Source: Candidatus Petromonas tenebris
GTDB taxonomy: Bacteria > Bacillota > Clostridia > Peptostreptococcales > Caminicellaceae
Length of the DNA stretch: 35,121 bases
Assembly (NCBI GenBank): GCA_014236755.1
Contig: JACCKY010000036.1
Coordinates: 1 to 35,121, forward strand
Direction: 5' to 3'
The position numbers and the translations under genes are program-made. The notes under the pieces are model-generated. The model was not told the DNA's origin and ran no database searches. It saw nothing but the letters and a program-made list of their open reading frames with translations. Of this stretch, positions 25,856-32,764 are shown piece after piece (the stretch's first letter is position 1; each line of letters begins with the position of its first letter).

Positions 25856-27835
25856 ATGTCAATTCCAAGGAAAAAGCGGGGATTACCCGAGACGGCCTAT
25901 AATCCCAAACCAGGGGAAGAATACGTACCTTATGTACCGGCTGAGAAAGTAATTCCGGAGTTTACGACTATTTCAGTGCTTTTGGGAATTATATTGGCAG
26001 TTGTTTTTGGAGCGGCAAATGCTTACCTGGGACTTAGGGTAGGAATGACTGTAAGTGCTTCAATTCCTGCAGCCGTTGTTTCTATGGGTATTTTAAGAGG
26101 GCTTTTAAAAAGGGAGTCAATTTTAGAAAACAATTTAGTTCAAACTATTGGTTCCTCTGGTGAGTCCTTAGCAGCTGGTGTCATCTTTACAATTCCGGCA
26201 CTGTACATATGGGGAAGTGAGCTTGGAGTGGAGCAGCCCAGTCTTCTAAGGGTTACGGCTATAGCCTTGATAGGAGGAATATTGGGAGTACTACTTATGG
26301 TTCCCTTAAGGAAAATCCTTATAGTAGAGGAGCATGGCATTCTTCCCTATCCTGAAGGAGCAGCCTGTGCTGAAGTTTTGGTTGCAGGTGAAGTGGGAGG
26401 AACTAATGCAAAGGTAGTTTTTAGTGGATTAGGCATTGGTGCACTTTATAAATTAATTGCTGACGGTATCAAATTGTTTCCCGGTGAAATCGAATGGGAA
26501 ATACCGGGATATAAAGGTGCTGCCATAGGCGGAGATGTTTATCCGGCTTTACTTGGTGTTGGTTTTATTATCGGGCCTAAAATTGCAGCATATATGCTGG
26601 CTGGAGCTATTTTAGGATGGCTGGGGTTTATTCCCTTGATTACTCATTTAGGTACATTTATAGAGGCTCCTATTTACCCTGCTGCAAAGCCGATCAGTGA
26701 ACTAGGCTACTGGGGAATATGGGATTCTTACATTCGCTATGTAGGTGCAGGAGCAGTTGCATTTGGGGGAGTTATCAGCCTAATTAAGTCCTTGCCCACT
26801 ATCTTTAATGCATTCAGAGAGGCGCTAGTGGGATTTAAGGTTCGATTAGAGAAACATGGAATTAAGAGAACTGATGAAGATATGCCTATGCTTGTTGTTT
26901 TTGTTGGAATCTCCATTATAGTATTAACTATGATGTTTATACCTCAGGTTTCAGTGGGAATATCAGGAGCTATTTTAGTCGCAATATTTGGTTTTTTCTT
27001 TGCAACCGTATCTTCAAGGCTGGTTGGTCTTGTAGGTAGTTCGGCTAATCCTGTATCGGGTATGACCATAGCTACGTTATTGTTTACAACTATTATCTTT
27101 AAAGCTATTGGTGTGACCGGAATTGAAGGTATGATAGCAGCCATATCGGTAGGTGGAATCATATGTATCGTAGCTGCCATTGCAGGTGACATATCTCAGG
27201 ATCTTAAAACTGGATTTCTAGTAGGAGCTACACCTAAGAGACAGCAGTATGGAGAGCTTATTGGAGTAATTGCATCAGGCCTGGCTATAGGACTGGTTTT
27301 AACGCTTTTAAATAATGCCTTCGGATTCGGATCCAAGCAGCTTCCAGCTCCACAGGCTACTTTGATGAGACTGGTTATCGAGGGCATAATGGAAGGTAAC
27401 CTTCCTTGGTCCCTTGTATTTACCGGTGTAGCTGCAGGTGTAGTTGTGGAGCTTTTAGGCGTACCGGTGTTACCATTTGCAGTAGGATTATATCTTCCCA
27501 TTCATTTAAGTATTCCCATTATGATAGGTGGACTAGTAAGAGGCGCTTTAGATAGATCAGAAAGGTCAGAAAAGAGACTAAAGGAAAAGGTGGAGGGGGG
27601 CATACTCTATTCATCGGGACTTATTGCCGGAGAAGGAATAATGGGTATAATCCTTGCATTGCTTTCGGTCCAGGAGATAGGAGTTCATCCTGAGACCGGT
27701 GAAATAATTACTTTTGCACGAAAGCTTGCCATAGGGAGAAATATATTAGGACAGTACGGAGCACTCATAGCCTTTGGTATTCTAGTGTTTTTATTGGTTA
27801 AAAATAGTATTGGAAGAAGACCAGGGTCTTTCTAG
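25856..27835 (+). CDS. OPT-family oligopeptide transporter
   Basis: A 659-residue integral membrane protein with about 14-16 hydrophobic segments. It matches the bacterial OPT family (proton-coupled uptake of small peptides or metal chelates): the early NAYLGLRVGMTVSASIPAAV and GSSGESLAAGVIFTIPALYI segments and the GGDVYPALLGVGFIIG region are characteristic. A soluble lead of about 38 residues precedes the first segment (ISVLLGIILAVVFGAANAYL). ATG 25856 follows AGAGGAAGAA. With the PepV-type dipeptidase next door it forms a plausible peptide uptake and breakdown pair. Iron-siderophore transport is the other known job of this family, so the substrate is uncertain. Confidence 0.92.
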   Translation: MSIPRKKRGLPETAYNPKPGEEYVPYVPAEKVIPEFTTISVLLGIILAVVFGAANAYLGLRVGMTVSASIPAAVVSMGILRGLLKRESILENNLVQTIGSSGESLAAGVIFTIPALYIWGSELGVEQPSLLRVTAIALIGGILGVLLMVPLRKILIVEEHGILPYPEGAACAEVLVAGEVGGTNAKVVFSGLGIGALYKLIADGIKLFPGEIEWEIPGYKGAAIGGDVYPALLGVGFIIGPKIAAYMLAGAILGWLGFIPLITHLGTFIEAPIYPAAKPISELGYWGIWDSYIRYVGAGAVAFGGVISLIKSLPTIFNAFREALVGFKVRLEKHGIKRTDEDMPMLVVFVGISIIVLTMMFIPQVSVGISGAILVAIFGFFFATVSSRLVGLVGSSANPVSGMTIATLLFTTIIFKAIGVTGIEGMIAAISVGGIICIVAAIAGDISQDLKTGFLVGATPKRQQYGELIGVIASGLAIGLVLTLLNNAFGFGSKQLPAPQATLMRLVIEGIMEGNLPWSLVFTGVAAGVVVELLGVPVLPFAVGLYLPIHLSIPIMIGGLVRGALDRSERSEKRLKEKVEGGILYSSGLIAGEGIMGIILALLSVQEIGVHPETGEIITFARKLAIGRNILGQYGALIAFGILVFLLVKNSIGRRPGSF

Positions 27836-28057
27836 TTAGTCATTAGTTCTTAGTCATTGGCTCTTGGCAAATTCATGTTAATGGCTTTTCGCTCTTGGCT
27901 ATTCGGTTAGGGTCGTGCTTTCGGGTGCTCTAGATATTGAGCTTTGGGGTAATCTTTTAAGTCTTTCCGGTAACCCGTAACCCGTTCTTAAATCTTTTAA
28001 CTTTTATTACCCGTCATCCGTCACCCGTTACCTGTAACCGGTCACCTGTCACCCGTT
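27836..28057 (+). repeat. Left copy of a long diverged inverted repeat
   Basis: It fills the gap between the OPT gene and pepV. Its core (27857-27984) is the reverse complement, with small indels, of 32526-32657; over one 64-base stretch ending CTTTCC I count 56 identities. A tail at 28008-28057 is a tandem series of CCCGTCA/CCCGTTACC-like units, richer in GC than the genome. No reading frame or transposase lies inside. Confidence 0.75.
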
Positions 28058-28082
28058 TAAGATTTAGATTGGAGGTTAAACA

Positions 28083-29471
28083 ATGAACTTTGATGAAAAA
28101 ATTGAATCAATGAAGAATGACATAATAAAGTCTACCAAGGAAATTGTAAAAATAAGAAGCGTCAAGGATGAGCCTCAGGAGGGCATGCCCTTTGGCAAAG
28201 GCATAAACGAATGCCTGGAATACGCTTTAAAGCTGGCTGAAGATTTTGGTTTTAAAACTAAAAATTTTGATGGATATGCAGGTCATGCAGAATTTGGTGA
28301 AGGTGATGAAGTCGTCGGAATACTGGTGCATCTTGATGTTGTTCCAGAGGGAGAGGGATGGACATATCCTCCCTATAACGGCGAGATACATGATGACAAA
28401 ATATACGGGAGAGGTACTATTGACGATAAAGGACCTGCCATTGCCACTATGTATGCTATGAAGGCAATAAAGGATTCAGGGGCTAAGATTAACAAAAAGA
28501 TACGAATAATCTTCGGGACAGATGAAGAAAGTGGGTGGGGAGGTATAAACTATTATCTGAAGCATGAAAAGGCTCCAAATGTAGCCTTTACTCCTGATGC
28601 AGATTTTCCAGCTATACATGGGGAGAAGGGTATACTCATATTTGATTTAGTTAAGAAGTTTAAACCAAATCAAAAAGATGATGGTGTGCAGGTTCTAAAG
28701 ATTAAGGGTGGAAACAGACCAAACATGGTACCGGATTATTGTGAAGCCCATATAATCTCTTCAGAACCAATAAAGGAAAAACTTGATACATATGCAAAAG
28801 AAAATAACGTAAAGATAGAGATTGCCAAAGAAGGAAAAACAACGGTTATAAAATCCTACGGGATTTCAGCCCATGGGAGTCTTCCAGAATCCGGTCAAAA
28901 TGCTATATCTCAGCTTATTTTATTTTTAAGCACATTAGATTTGGCCGATGGGGACGCAGCAGATTTTATAAGAGCTTATAGTGAAAAAATCGGAATGGAA
29001 TACTATGGACAGTCTATAGGATGTGGATTTGAGGATGAAGATTCAGGAAAGCTTATCTTTAATGTAGGAGTAATAGATTTCGACGAAACCAAGGCAAAGG
29101 TCTCTATAAATATAAGATATCCTATAACCTGTAAGGAAAGCCAAGTTTTTGATGGTATGAAAAAGGAGCTAGAGGGAACCGGAATTGAGATAATTAAGGG
29201 TCAGCATATGGAACCAATCTACCTTCCAAAAGATCATGAGCTTATTAAAATACTCATGAAGGTATACAGAGAGGTAACTGGTGATGATAGAGAGCCTATA
29301 ACCATCGGTGGAGGTACATATGCCAGGGCAATGGAAAATGCAGTAGCATTTGGTCCACTATTCCCGGGGCAACCGGAGTTGGCCCATCAAAAAGATGAAT
29401 TTATAGGTATTGATGATCTTATGAAAATAACTAAAATATATGCTAAGGCTCTATATGAGCTAGCTAAATAG
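28083..29471 (+). CDS. pepV: PepV-type dipeptidase (Sapep/M20 family)
   Basis: A cytosolic zinc dipeptidase, 462 residues, that cleaves dipeptides with broad specificity. Metal and catalytic elements are clear: LVHLDVVPEGEGW (His ligand and catalytic Asp), GRGTIDDKGPAIA (bridging Asp), GTDEESGWGG (catalytic Glu and Glu ligand), TPDADFP (Asp ligand) and the C-terminal PELAHQKDEF (His ligand), with a lid domain between (about 185-380, SYGISAHGSLPESGQNAIS). ATG 28083 has TTGGAGG about seven bases before it, just after the repeat. It follows the OPT transporter on the same strand. The annotation could also be worded as Xaa-His dipeptidase; the active-site set does not tell these apart. Confidence 0.93.
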   Translation: MNFDEKIESMKNDIIKSTKEIVKIRSVKDEPQEGMPFGKGINECLEYALKLAEDFGFKTKNFDGYAGHAEFGEGDEVVGILVHLDVVPEGEGWTYPPYNGEIHDDKIYGRGTIDDKGPAIATMYAMKAIKDSGAKINKKIRIIFGTDEESGWGGINYYLKHEKAPNVAFTPDADFPAIHGEKGILIFDLVKKFKPNQKDDGVQVLKIKGGNRPNMVPDYCEAHIISSEPIKEKLDTYAKENNVKIEIAKEGKTTVIKSYGISAHGSLPESGQNAISQLILFLSTLDLADGDAADFIRAYSEKIGMEYYGQSIGCGFEDEDSGKLIFNVGVIDFDETKAKVSINIRYPITCKESQVFDGMKKELEGTGIEIIKGQHMEPIYLPKDHELIKILMKVYREVTGDDREPITIGGGTYARAMENAVAFGPLFPGQPELAHQKDEFIGIDDLMKITKIYAKALYELAK

Positions 29472-29556
29472 CGAATTAATTAATCATATATATATCCAAT
29501 GTTCGTAATCAATATTATAAATTACAAAAATATAAAAATAAAATTCGGAAAAGATA

Positions 29557-29585
29557 TTGACTATAATATCTTCCTTTGTTATTAT
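29557..29585 (+). promoter_or_regulatory. Promoter of the purine permease gene
   Basis: TTGACT (29557-29562) and TATTAT (29580-29585) are 17 bases apart. The predicted start, near 29592, lies just upstream of the guanine aptamer. Nothing is recognisable in 29472-29556 apart from AT-rich spacer. Confidence 0.65.
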
Positions 29586-29608
29586 TTAATTGTCAAAAAA
29601 ACAAATAT

Positions 29609-29681
29609 CCTCTCATATAATTCCGGTAATATGGTCCGGAAGTTTCTACCAGATGGCCGTAAACCATCTGACTATGAGTGA
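29609..29681 (+). ncRNA. Guanine riboswitch aptamer
   Basis: This shows the purine aptamer order: P1 (CTCAT with ATGAG), the ATATAA joining segment, P2 (TTCCGG with CCGGAA) with the TAATATGG loop, the conserved GTTTCTACC, P3 (CAGATGG with CCATCTG) with the CCGTAAA loop, then ACTATGAG. The specificity base before TATG is C (29672), which pairs with guanine; adenine-sensing versions have T there. It stands first in a tandem with the aptamer below. Confidence 0.95.
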
Positions 29682-29686
29682 AAGAG

Positions 29687-29794
29687 TATCTAGGGTTCCG
29701 GTTAAAATCTTTGGTTTTAACGACTGGTCCGAGTGATACAGATATTACATATAGTAATATCACACCGTGGGGACAAAAGCCCGGACGGGGAGGT
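29687..29794 (+). ncRNA. PRPP riboswitch aptamer (ykkC subtype 2)
   Basis: It carries the ykkC-family landmarks CTAGGGTTCCGG (from 29690), CTGGTCCGAG and, at the 3' end, ACACCGTGGGGACAAAAGCC then CGGACGGGGAGG. Subtype 2 members bind PRPP or ppGpp; those placed directly after a guanine aptamer are known PRPP sensors. Its 3' strand is shared with the terminator stem, so PRPP binding should prevent termination, while guanine should counter this. Confidence 0.88.
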
Positions 29795-29838
29795 TTCACT
29801 TTATAGCGAGAGACTTCCCTGTTCGGGCTAAGTTTTTT
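29778..29838 (+). terminator. Riboswitch-controlled terminator
   Basis: AGCCCGGACGGGGAGGT (29778-29794) pairs with 29813-29829 with G-T wobbles in the stem, followed after AAG by six T (29833-29838). The left arm is part of the PRPP aptamer. Confidence 0.9.
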
Positions 29839-29907
29839 GCTATATTTGGTGAAACGGTGTCTATACTATTAAAAGATCACTCAAAACAAAGGAGGATAAG
29901 AAAAGAA

Positions 29908-31263
29908 ATGGCGAATCTTAACTCATCAAATGCTTCTTTTTTGGACAAGACTTTCAGATTATCAGAAAACAGAACCAATGCTAAGACAGAAATAGTTGCA
30001 GGTATCACTACATTTATGACTATGGCATACATTCTTATAGTTAACCCACTAACACTATCTGCAACGGGAATGGATTTTGGAGCTTTATTTACTGCTACAG
30101 CCCTATCAGCAATTGTTGCAACATTAGTTATGGCTGTATATGCTAATTATCCATTTGCCCTTGCACCAGGTATGGGACTGAATGCATTTTTTGCCTATAC
30201 CGTAGTTTTAGGAATGGGTTATTCATGGCAGTTCGCATTAACTGCTGTATTTTTAGAAGGTATTATATTTATCATTTTAACTTTCTTGAATGTAAGAGAA
30301 GCTATAATTAATGCTATACCACTGGCATTAAAGAAAGCAGTATCCGTAGGTATTGGATTGTTTATAGCATTTATAGGACTTGTAAACGCAAAAGTAGTAG
30401 TAACAGGTATGTTCCATGTTGGCGATGGAAAACTTGATGGTATACCGGTTAAACTTGGACATATAACATCGGGAGCACCTCTTTTAGCACTTATAGGATT
30501 GGTAATTACAGGCGTTCTATTAGCAAAGAGGGTTAAGGGAGCTCTATTATTAGGAATATTGGCTTCTACTATTATTGGTATACCTATGGGAGTTACACAG
30601 CTTCCTGAAGGACTAAAGTTTGTAAGTGCTCCTCCTTCATTAAAACCAATATTATTTCAGTTTGAGTGGACAAATGTATTTTCTGTGGATATGTTGATTG
30701 TATTATTTACTTTCTTGTTTGTAGATATGTTTGATACGGTAGGAACTTTAGTAGGAGTTGCTACAAAGGCAGACATGCTGGATAAGGAGGGTAAGCTTCC
30801 GAGGGCTAAACAAGCTTTATTTGCAGATGCTATTGGAACTACAGTGGGAGCTATGCTTGGAACAAGTACTGTAACTACTTATGTAGAGAGTGCATCAGGT
30901 GTAGCCGATGGAGGTAGAACCGGACTTACTGCTCTATCTACAGCAGGTATGTTTACAATAGCTCTGTTTTTATCACCGCTATTTATAATGGTACCGGGAG
31001 CTGCAACGGCGCCTGCCCTCATATTGGTAGGATTATTTATGATGTCTCCTATTAGGGATATAAACTTTGAAGACTTTACTGAAGCGATACCAGCTTTCCT
31101 AGCAATAATTATGATGCCCCTTACTTATAGTATAGCTGAAGGTATTGTGTTTGGAATGCTTAGCTATGTAGTATTAAAGGTGTTAACAGGAAAACAAAGA
31201 GATGTATCACCACTTATGTATATACTTGCTGTACTATTCATAATAAAAATAGTGATTGCATAG
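29908..31263 (+). CDS. AzgA/PbuG-type guanine/hypoxanthine permease (NCS2-like)
   Basis: A purine-base importer of 451 residues with about 12-14 membrane segments. It belongs to the AzgA/PbuG branch: TFMTMAYILIVNPLTLSATG, NYPFALAPGMGLNAFFAYTV, TFLFVDMFDTVGTLVGVAT, GTSTVTTYVESASGVADGGR and GLTALSTAGMFTIALFLSPL are typical. The frame remains open upstream to GTG 29767, but that lies inside the riboswitch. ATG 29908 is the sensible start, with a strong AAAGGAGG at a slightly long 12-base spacing. Expression should require low guanine or high PRPP, which fits uptake of guanine/hypoxanthine when purines are short. Which base it carries cannot be read from sequence. Confidence 0.92.
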   Translation: MANLNSSNASFLDKTFRLSENRTNAKTEIVAGITTFMTMAYILIVNPLTLSATGMDFGALFTATALSAIVATLVMAVYANYPFALAPGMGLNAFFAYTVVLGMGYSWQFALTAVFLEGIIFIILTFLNVREAIINAIPLALKKAVSVGIGLFIAFIGLVNAKVVVTGMFHVGDGKLDGIPVKLGHITSGAPLLALIGLVITGVLLAKRVKGALLLGILASTIIGIPMGVTQLPEGLKFVSAPPSLKPILFQFEWTNVFSVDMLIVLFTFLFVDMFDTVGTLVGVATKADMLDKEGKLPRAKQALFADAIGTTVGAMLGTSTVTTYVESASGVADGGRTGLTALSTAGMFTIALFLSPLFIMVPGAATAPALILVGLFMMSPIRDINFEDFTEAIPAFLAIIMMPLTYSIAEGIVFGMLSYVVLKVLTGKQRDVSPLMYILAVLFIIKIVIA

Positions 31264-31286
31264 ATTAGGCTAACTTACCTCACTAG

Positions 31287-31431
31287 TTCCTTATAAATAT
31301 CCTTCAATAATCCTCTTCAGGCCCCGTAGAAGACCTGTTTTAATATAAAAAATTTAGAGGAAAAAACAACAGCTCTTCAAAGTCGCTTCAGAGGAAACAT
31401 TGAAGGATATTTAAAGCTATACTGTTAAATT
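31287..31431. repeat. Small hairpin (MITE-like) element after the permease gene
   Basis: About 145 bases with inverted ends: AAATATCCTTCAAT at 31295-31308 is the exact complement of ATTGAAGGATATTT at 31399-31412, and the match extends imperfectly inward (CCTCTTCAG against CTTCAGAGG). Positions 31399-31427 are identical to 10316-10344. There is no coding capacity. It may be a tiny mobile element or a transcript-end structure. Confidence 0.5.
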
Positions 31432-31466
31432 ACAGCATTTGATTAGTCAGTTATAAGATAATCTAA

Positions 31467-31502
31467 AAAGCCCTAAATAGAAAAGCTTCTATTTAGGGCT
31501 TT
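31467..31502 (-). terminator. Terminator of the LysR gene
   Basis: A perfect 16-bp stem (31467-31482 with 31487-31502) with a four-base loop. Read on the minus strand it is followed by TTTTT. It overlaps the LysR stop codon (31501-31503). The plus-strand side lacks a T-run, so it is mainly for the leftward transcript. Confidence 0.85.
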
Positions 31503-32391
31503 AGATAACTTCAAACATGTTAATAAATTCTTTCATAGCAGGAGATAAAGGTATCTTTCTGTGAATAACAATTCCAATACCTCTTTCAGGAATACTTTCT
31601 TTTATATTTAAAGTAAAAATCCTTCCATTATTCAATTCATCCTTTACAGCATCCGCCATTACAAAGGAAATACCCAATCCAATTTTTGTGAGTTCAACAA
31701 GTAAATCTATACTATCGAGCTCGATTTCAGGTACAATACTGACATTATATCTATTTATCAAATCTTCAAAGAACATTCTAGTAGTTGAATTTTTTTCAAG
31801 GCTTATTAGGGGATAGTTCTCTAGGTCTTTAAGTTTAATGATTTTATCCTTTAACTTATAGAACTTTTCGCCTGCTATAAAGACATCCTGTATAGTTTTA
31901 ACTTCTTTGATTTTTAAGTCGCCATATTCGTATTTTTTATTTAAATTAACTACTGCTATATCGATATTACCGTTTTTCAATAGATTTACACATACAGGAG
32001 AAGGTCTATTGGTTATCTGAATTTTTATATTTGGATACTTTTCATGGAATACTTTGAAGCAGGGGAGAAGGAAATATTTACAAATAGTATCGCTGGCTCC
32101 TATTCGAATTTCTCCCTGGGTCATGCTGTTTATTTCATACAGTGCCCTTTCACCGGATTTTATGAAGTTGAAGGCCTGTTCAATATGCTTGAAGAGAAGC
32201 TGACCTTCTGAAGTCAATTTCATATTTTTAGCATGTCTAAAAAAAAGCTTTGTACCCAGTTTTTTTTCTAAAAGCTTTATTGATTGACTGACGGCAGACT
32301 GAGAAACGAAAAGCATTTCGGCGGCCTTTGAAAAATTAAGGGTTTTTGCTGCAAAATAAAAGACCTTATAGAGTTCAAAATTAACATCCAT
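31501..32391 (-). CDS. LysR-family transcriptional regulator
   Basis: A 296-residue regulator with an N-terminal winged helix-turn-helix (about 5-64: LNFSKAAEMLFVSQSAVSQSIKLLEKKLG in sense, with FFRHAKNMKLTSEG after it), a linker helix and a two-lobed ligand domain (about 90-290, GEIRIGASDTICKYFLLPCF, GNIDIAVVNL, GLGISFVMADAV). The start ATG has AAGGAGTGC about seven bases upstream. Its gene is divergent from purL and convergent with azgA. A 21-bp palindrome lies 21 bases before its start. The ligand and targets are unknown. Since CcpC of Bacillus is a LysR protein and a CcpC-like site precedes aconitase here, a link is conceivable, but nothing in this sequence shows it. Confidence 0.93.
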   Translation of the reverse strand: MDVNFELYKVFYFAAKTLNFSKAAEMLFVSQSAVSQSIKLLEKKLGTKLFFRHAKNMKLTSEGQLLFKHIEQAFNFIKSGERALYEINSMTQGEIRIGASDTICKYFLLPCFKVFHEKYPNIKIQITNRPSPVCVNLLKNGNIDIAVVNLNKKYEYGDLKIKEVKTIQDVFIAGEKFYKLKDKIIKLKDLENYPLISLEKNSTTRMFFEDLINRYNVSIVPEIELDSIDLLVELTKIGLGISFVMADAVKDELNNGRIFTLNIKESIPERGIGIVIHRKIPLSPAMKEFINMFEVI

Positions 32392-32412
32392 ATATTAGCA
32401 CTCCTTATAATT

Positions 32413-32433
32413 AAAATTAATATTATTAATTTT
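32413..32433. promoter_or_regulatory. Perfect 21-bp palindrome in front of the LysR gene
   Basis: AAAATTAATA and TATTAATTTT are exact complements around one T. The position, 21 bases before the LysR start and in the divergent gap to purL, suits autoregulation by a LysR tetramer. It is purely A/T, so chance is possible in this genome. Confidence 0.4.
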
Positions 32434-32463
32434 CTTTATATATTTTATCGTGATAGAATGTAG

Positions 32464-32491
32464 TTGTAAAGAATAGTATCAGTAATATAAA
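32464..32491 (+). promoter_or_regulatory. Candidate purL promoter
   Basis: TTGTAA (32464-32469) and TATAAA (32486-32491) are 16 bases apart. If this is used, the leader runs about 265 bases through the inverted-repeat copy before purL. Confidence 0.4.
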
Positions 32492-32507
32492 ACTTTATTT
32501 TATAAAA

Positions 32508-32705
32508 CAAATAGGTAACAGGTGACGGGTTGCGGGTTACCGGTGATCGGAAAGATTTAAAAGATTACCCCAAAGTCCAATACCTAGAGCACTCGAAAGT
32601 TTGACCCTAACCAATCGAATAACGAAAAGCGATTAACATGAATTTACTAAGGGCCAATTAAGCAGCGAATAGCCATTGCTACCAACTACGAACTACGAGC
32701 TAACA
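32508..32705 (-). repeat. Right copy of the long diverged inverted repeat
   Basis: This is the inverted partner of 27836-28057 (core 32526-32657). It lies between the candidate purL promoter and its start codon. It begins with tandem GGTAACAGGTGACGGGTTGC-like units and ends with ACTACGAACTACGAGCTAAC. No reading frame of substance is on either strand. Confidence 0.75.
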
Positions 32706-32764
32706 AAGCGTTATCAGATGTCTTTGTTCTGTAGGCTAAAAAAACATTAAAGGTGGTATTTGCC

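Noticed and set aside
26140-27501. Several antisense open frames within the OPT transporter gene
   Set aside because: They are shadows of a clear 659-residue membrane protein and have no start signals.
28008-28057. CRISPR-like array in the CCCGTNACC repeats
   Set aside because: The units are only 7-8 bases, contiguous and degenerate, with no spacers and no cas genes.
29499-29681. 60-residue open frame upstream of the permease
   Set aside because: It covers the promoter and guanine aptamer, lacks a ribosome site, and resembles no protein.
29767-29907. N-terminal extension of the purine permease from GTG 29767
   Set aside because: It would begin inside the PRPP aptamer and run through the terminator; ATG 29908 has a GGAGG site and the family start.
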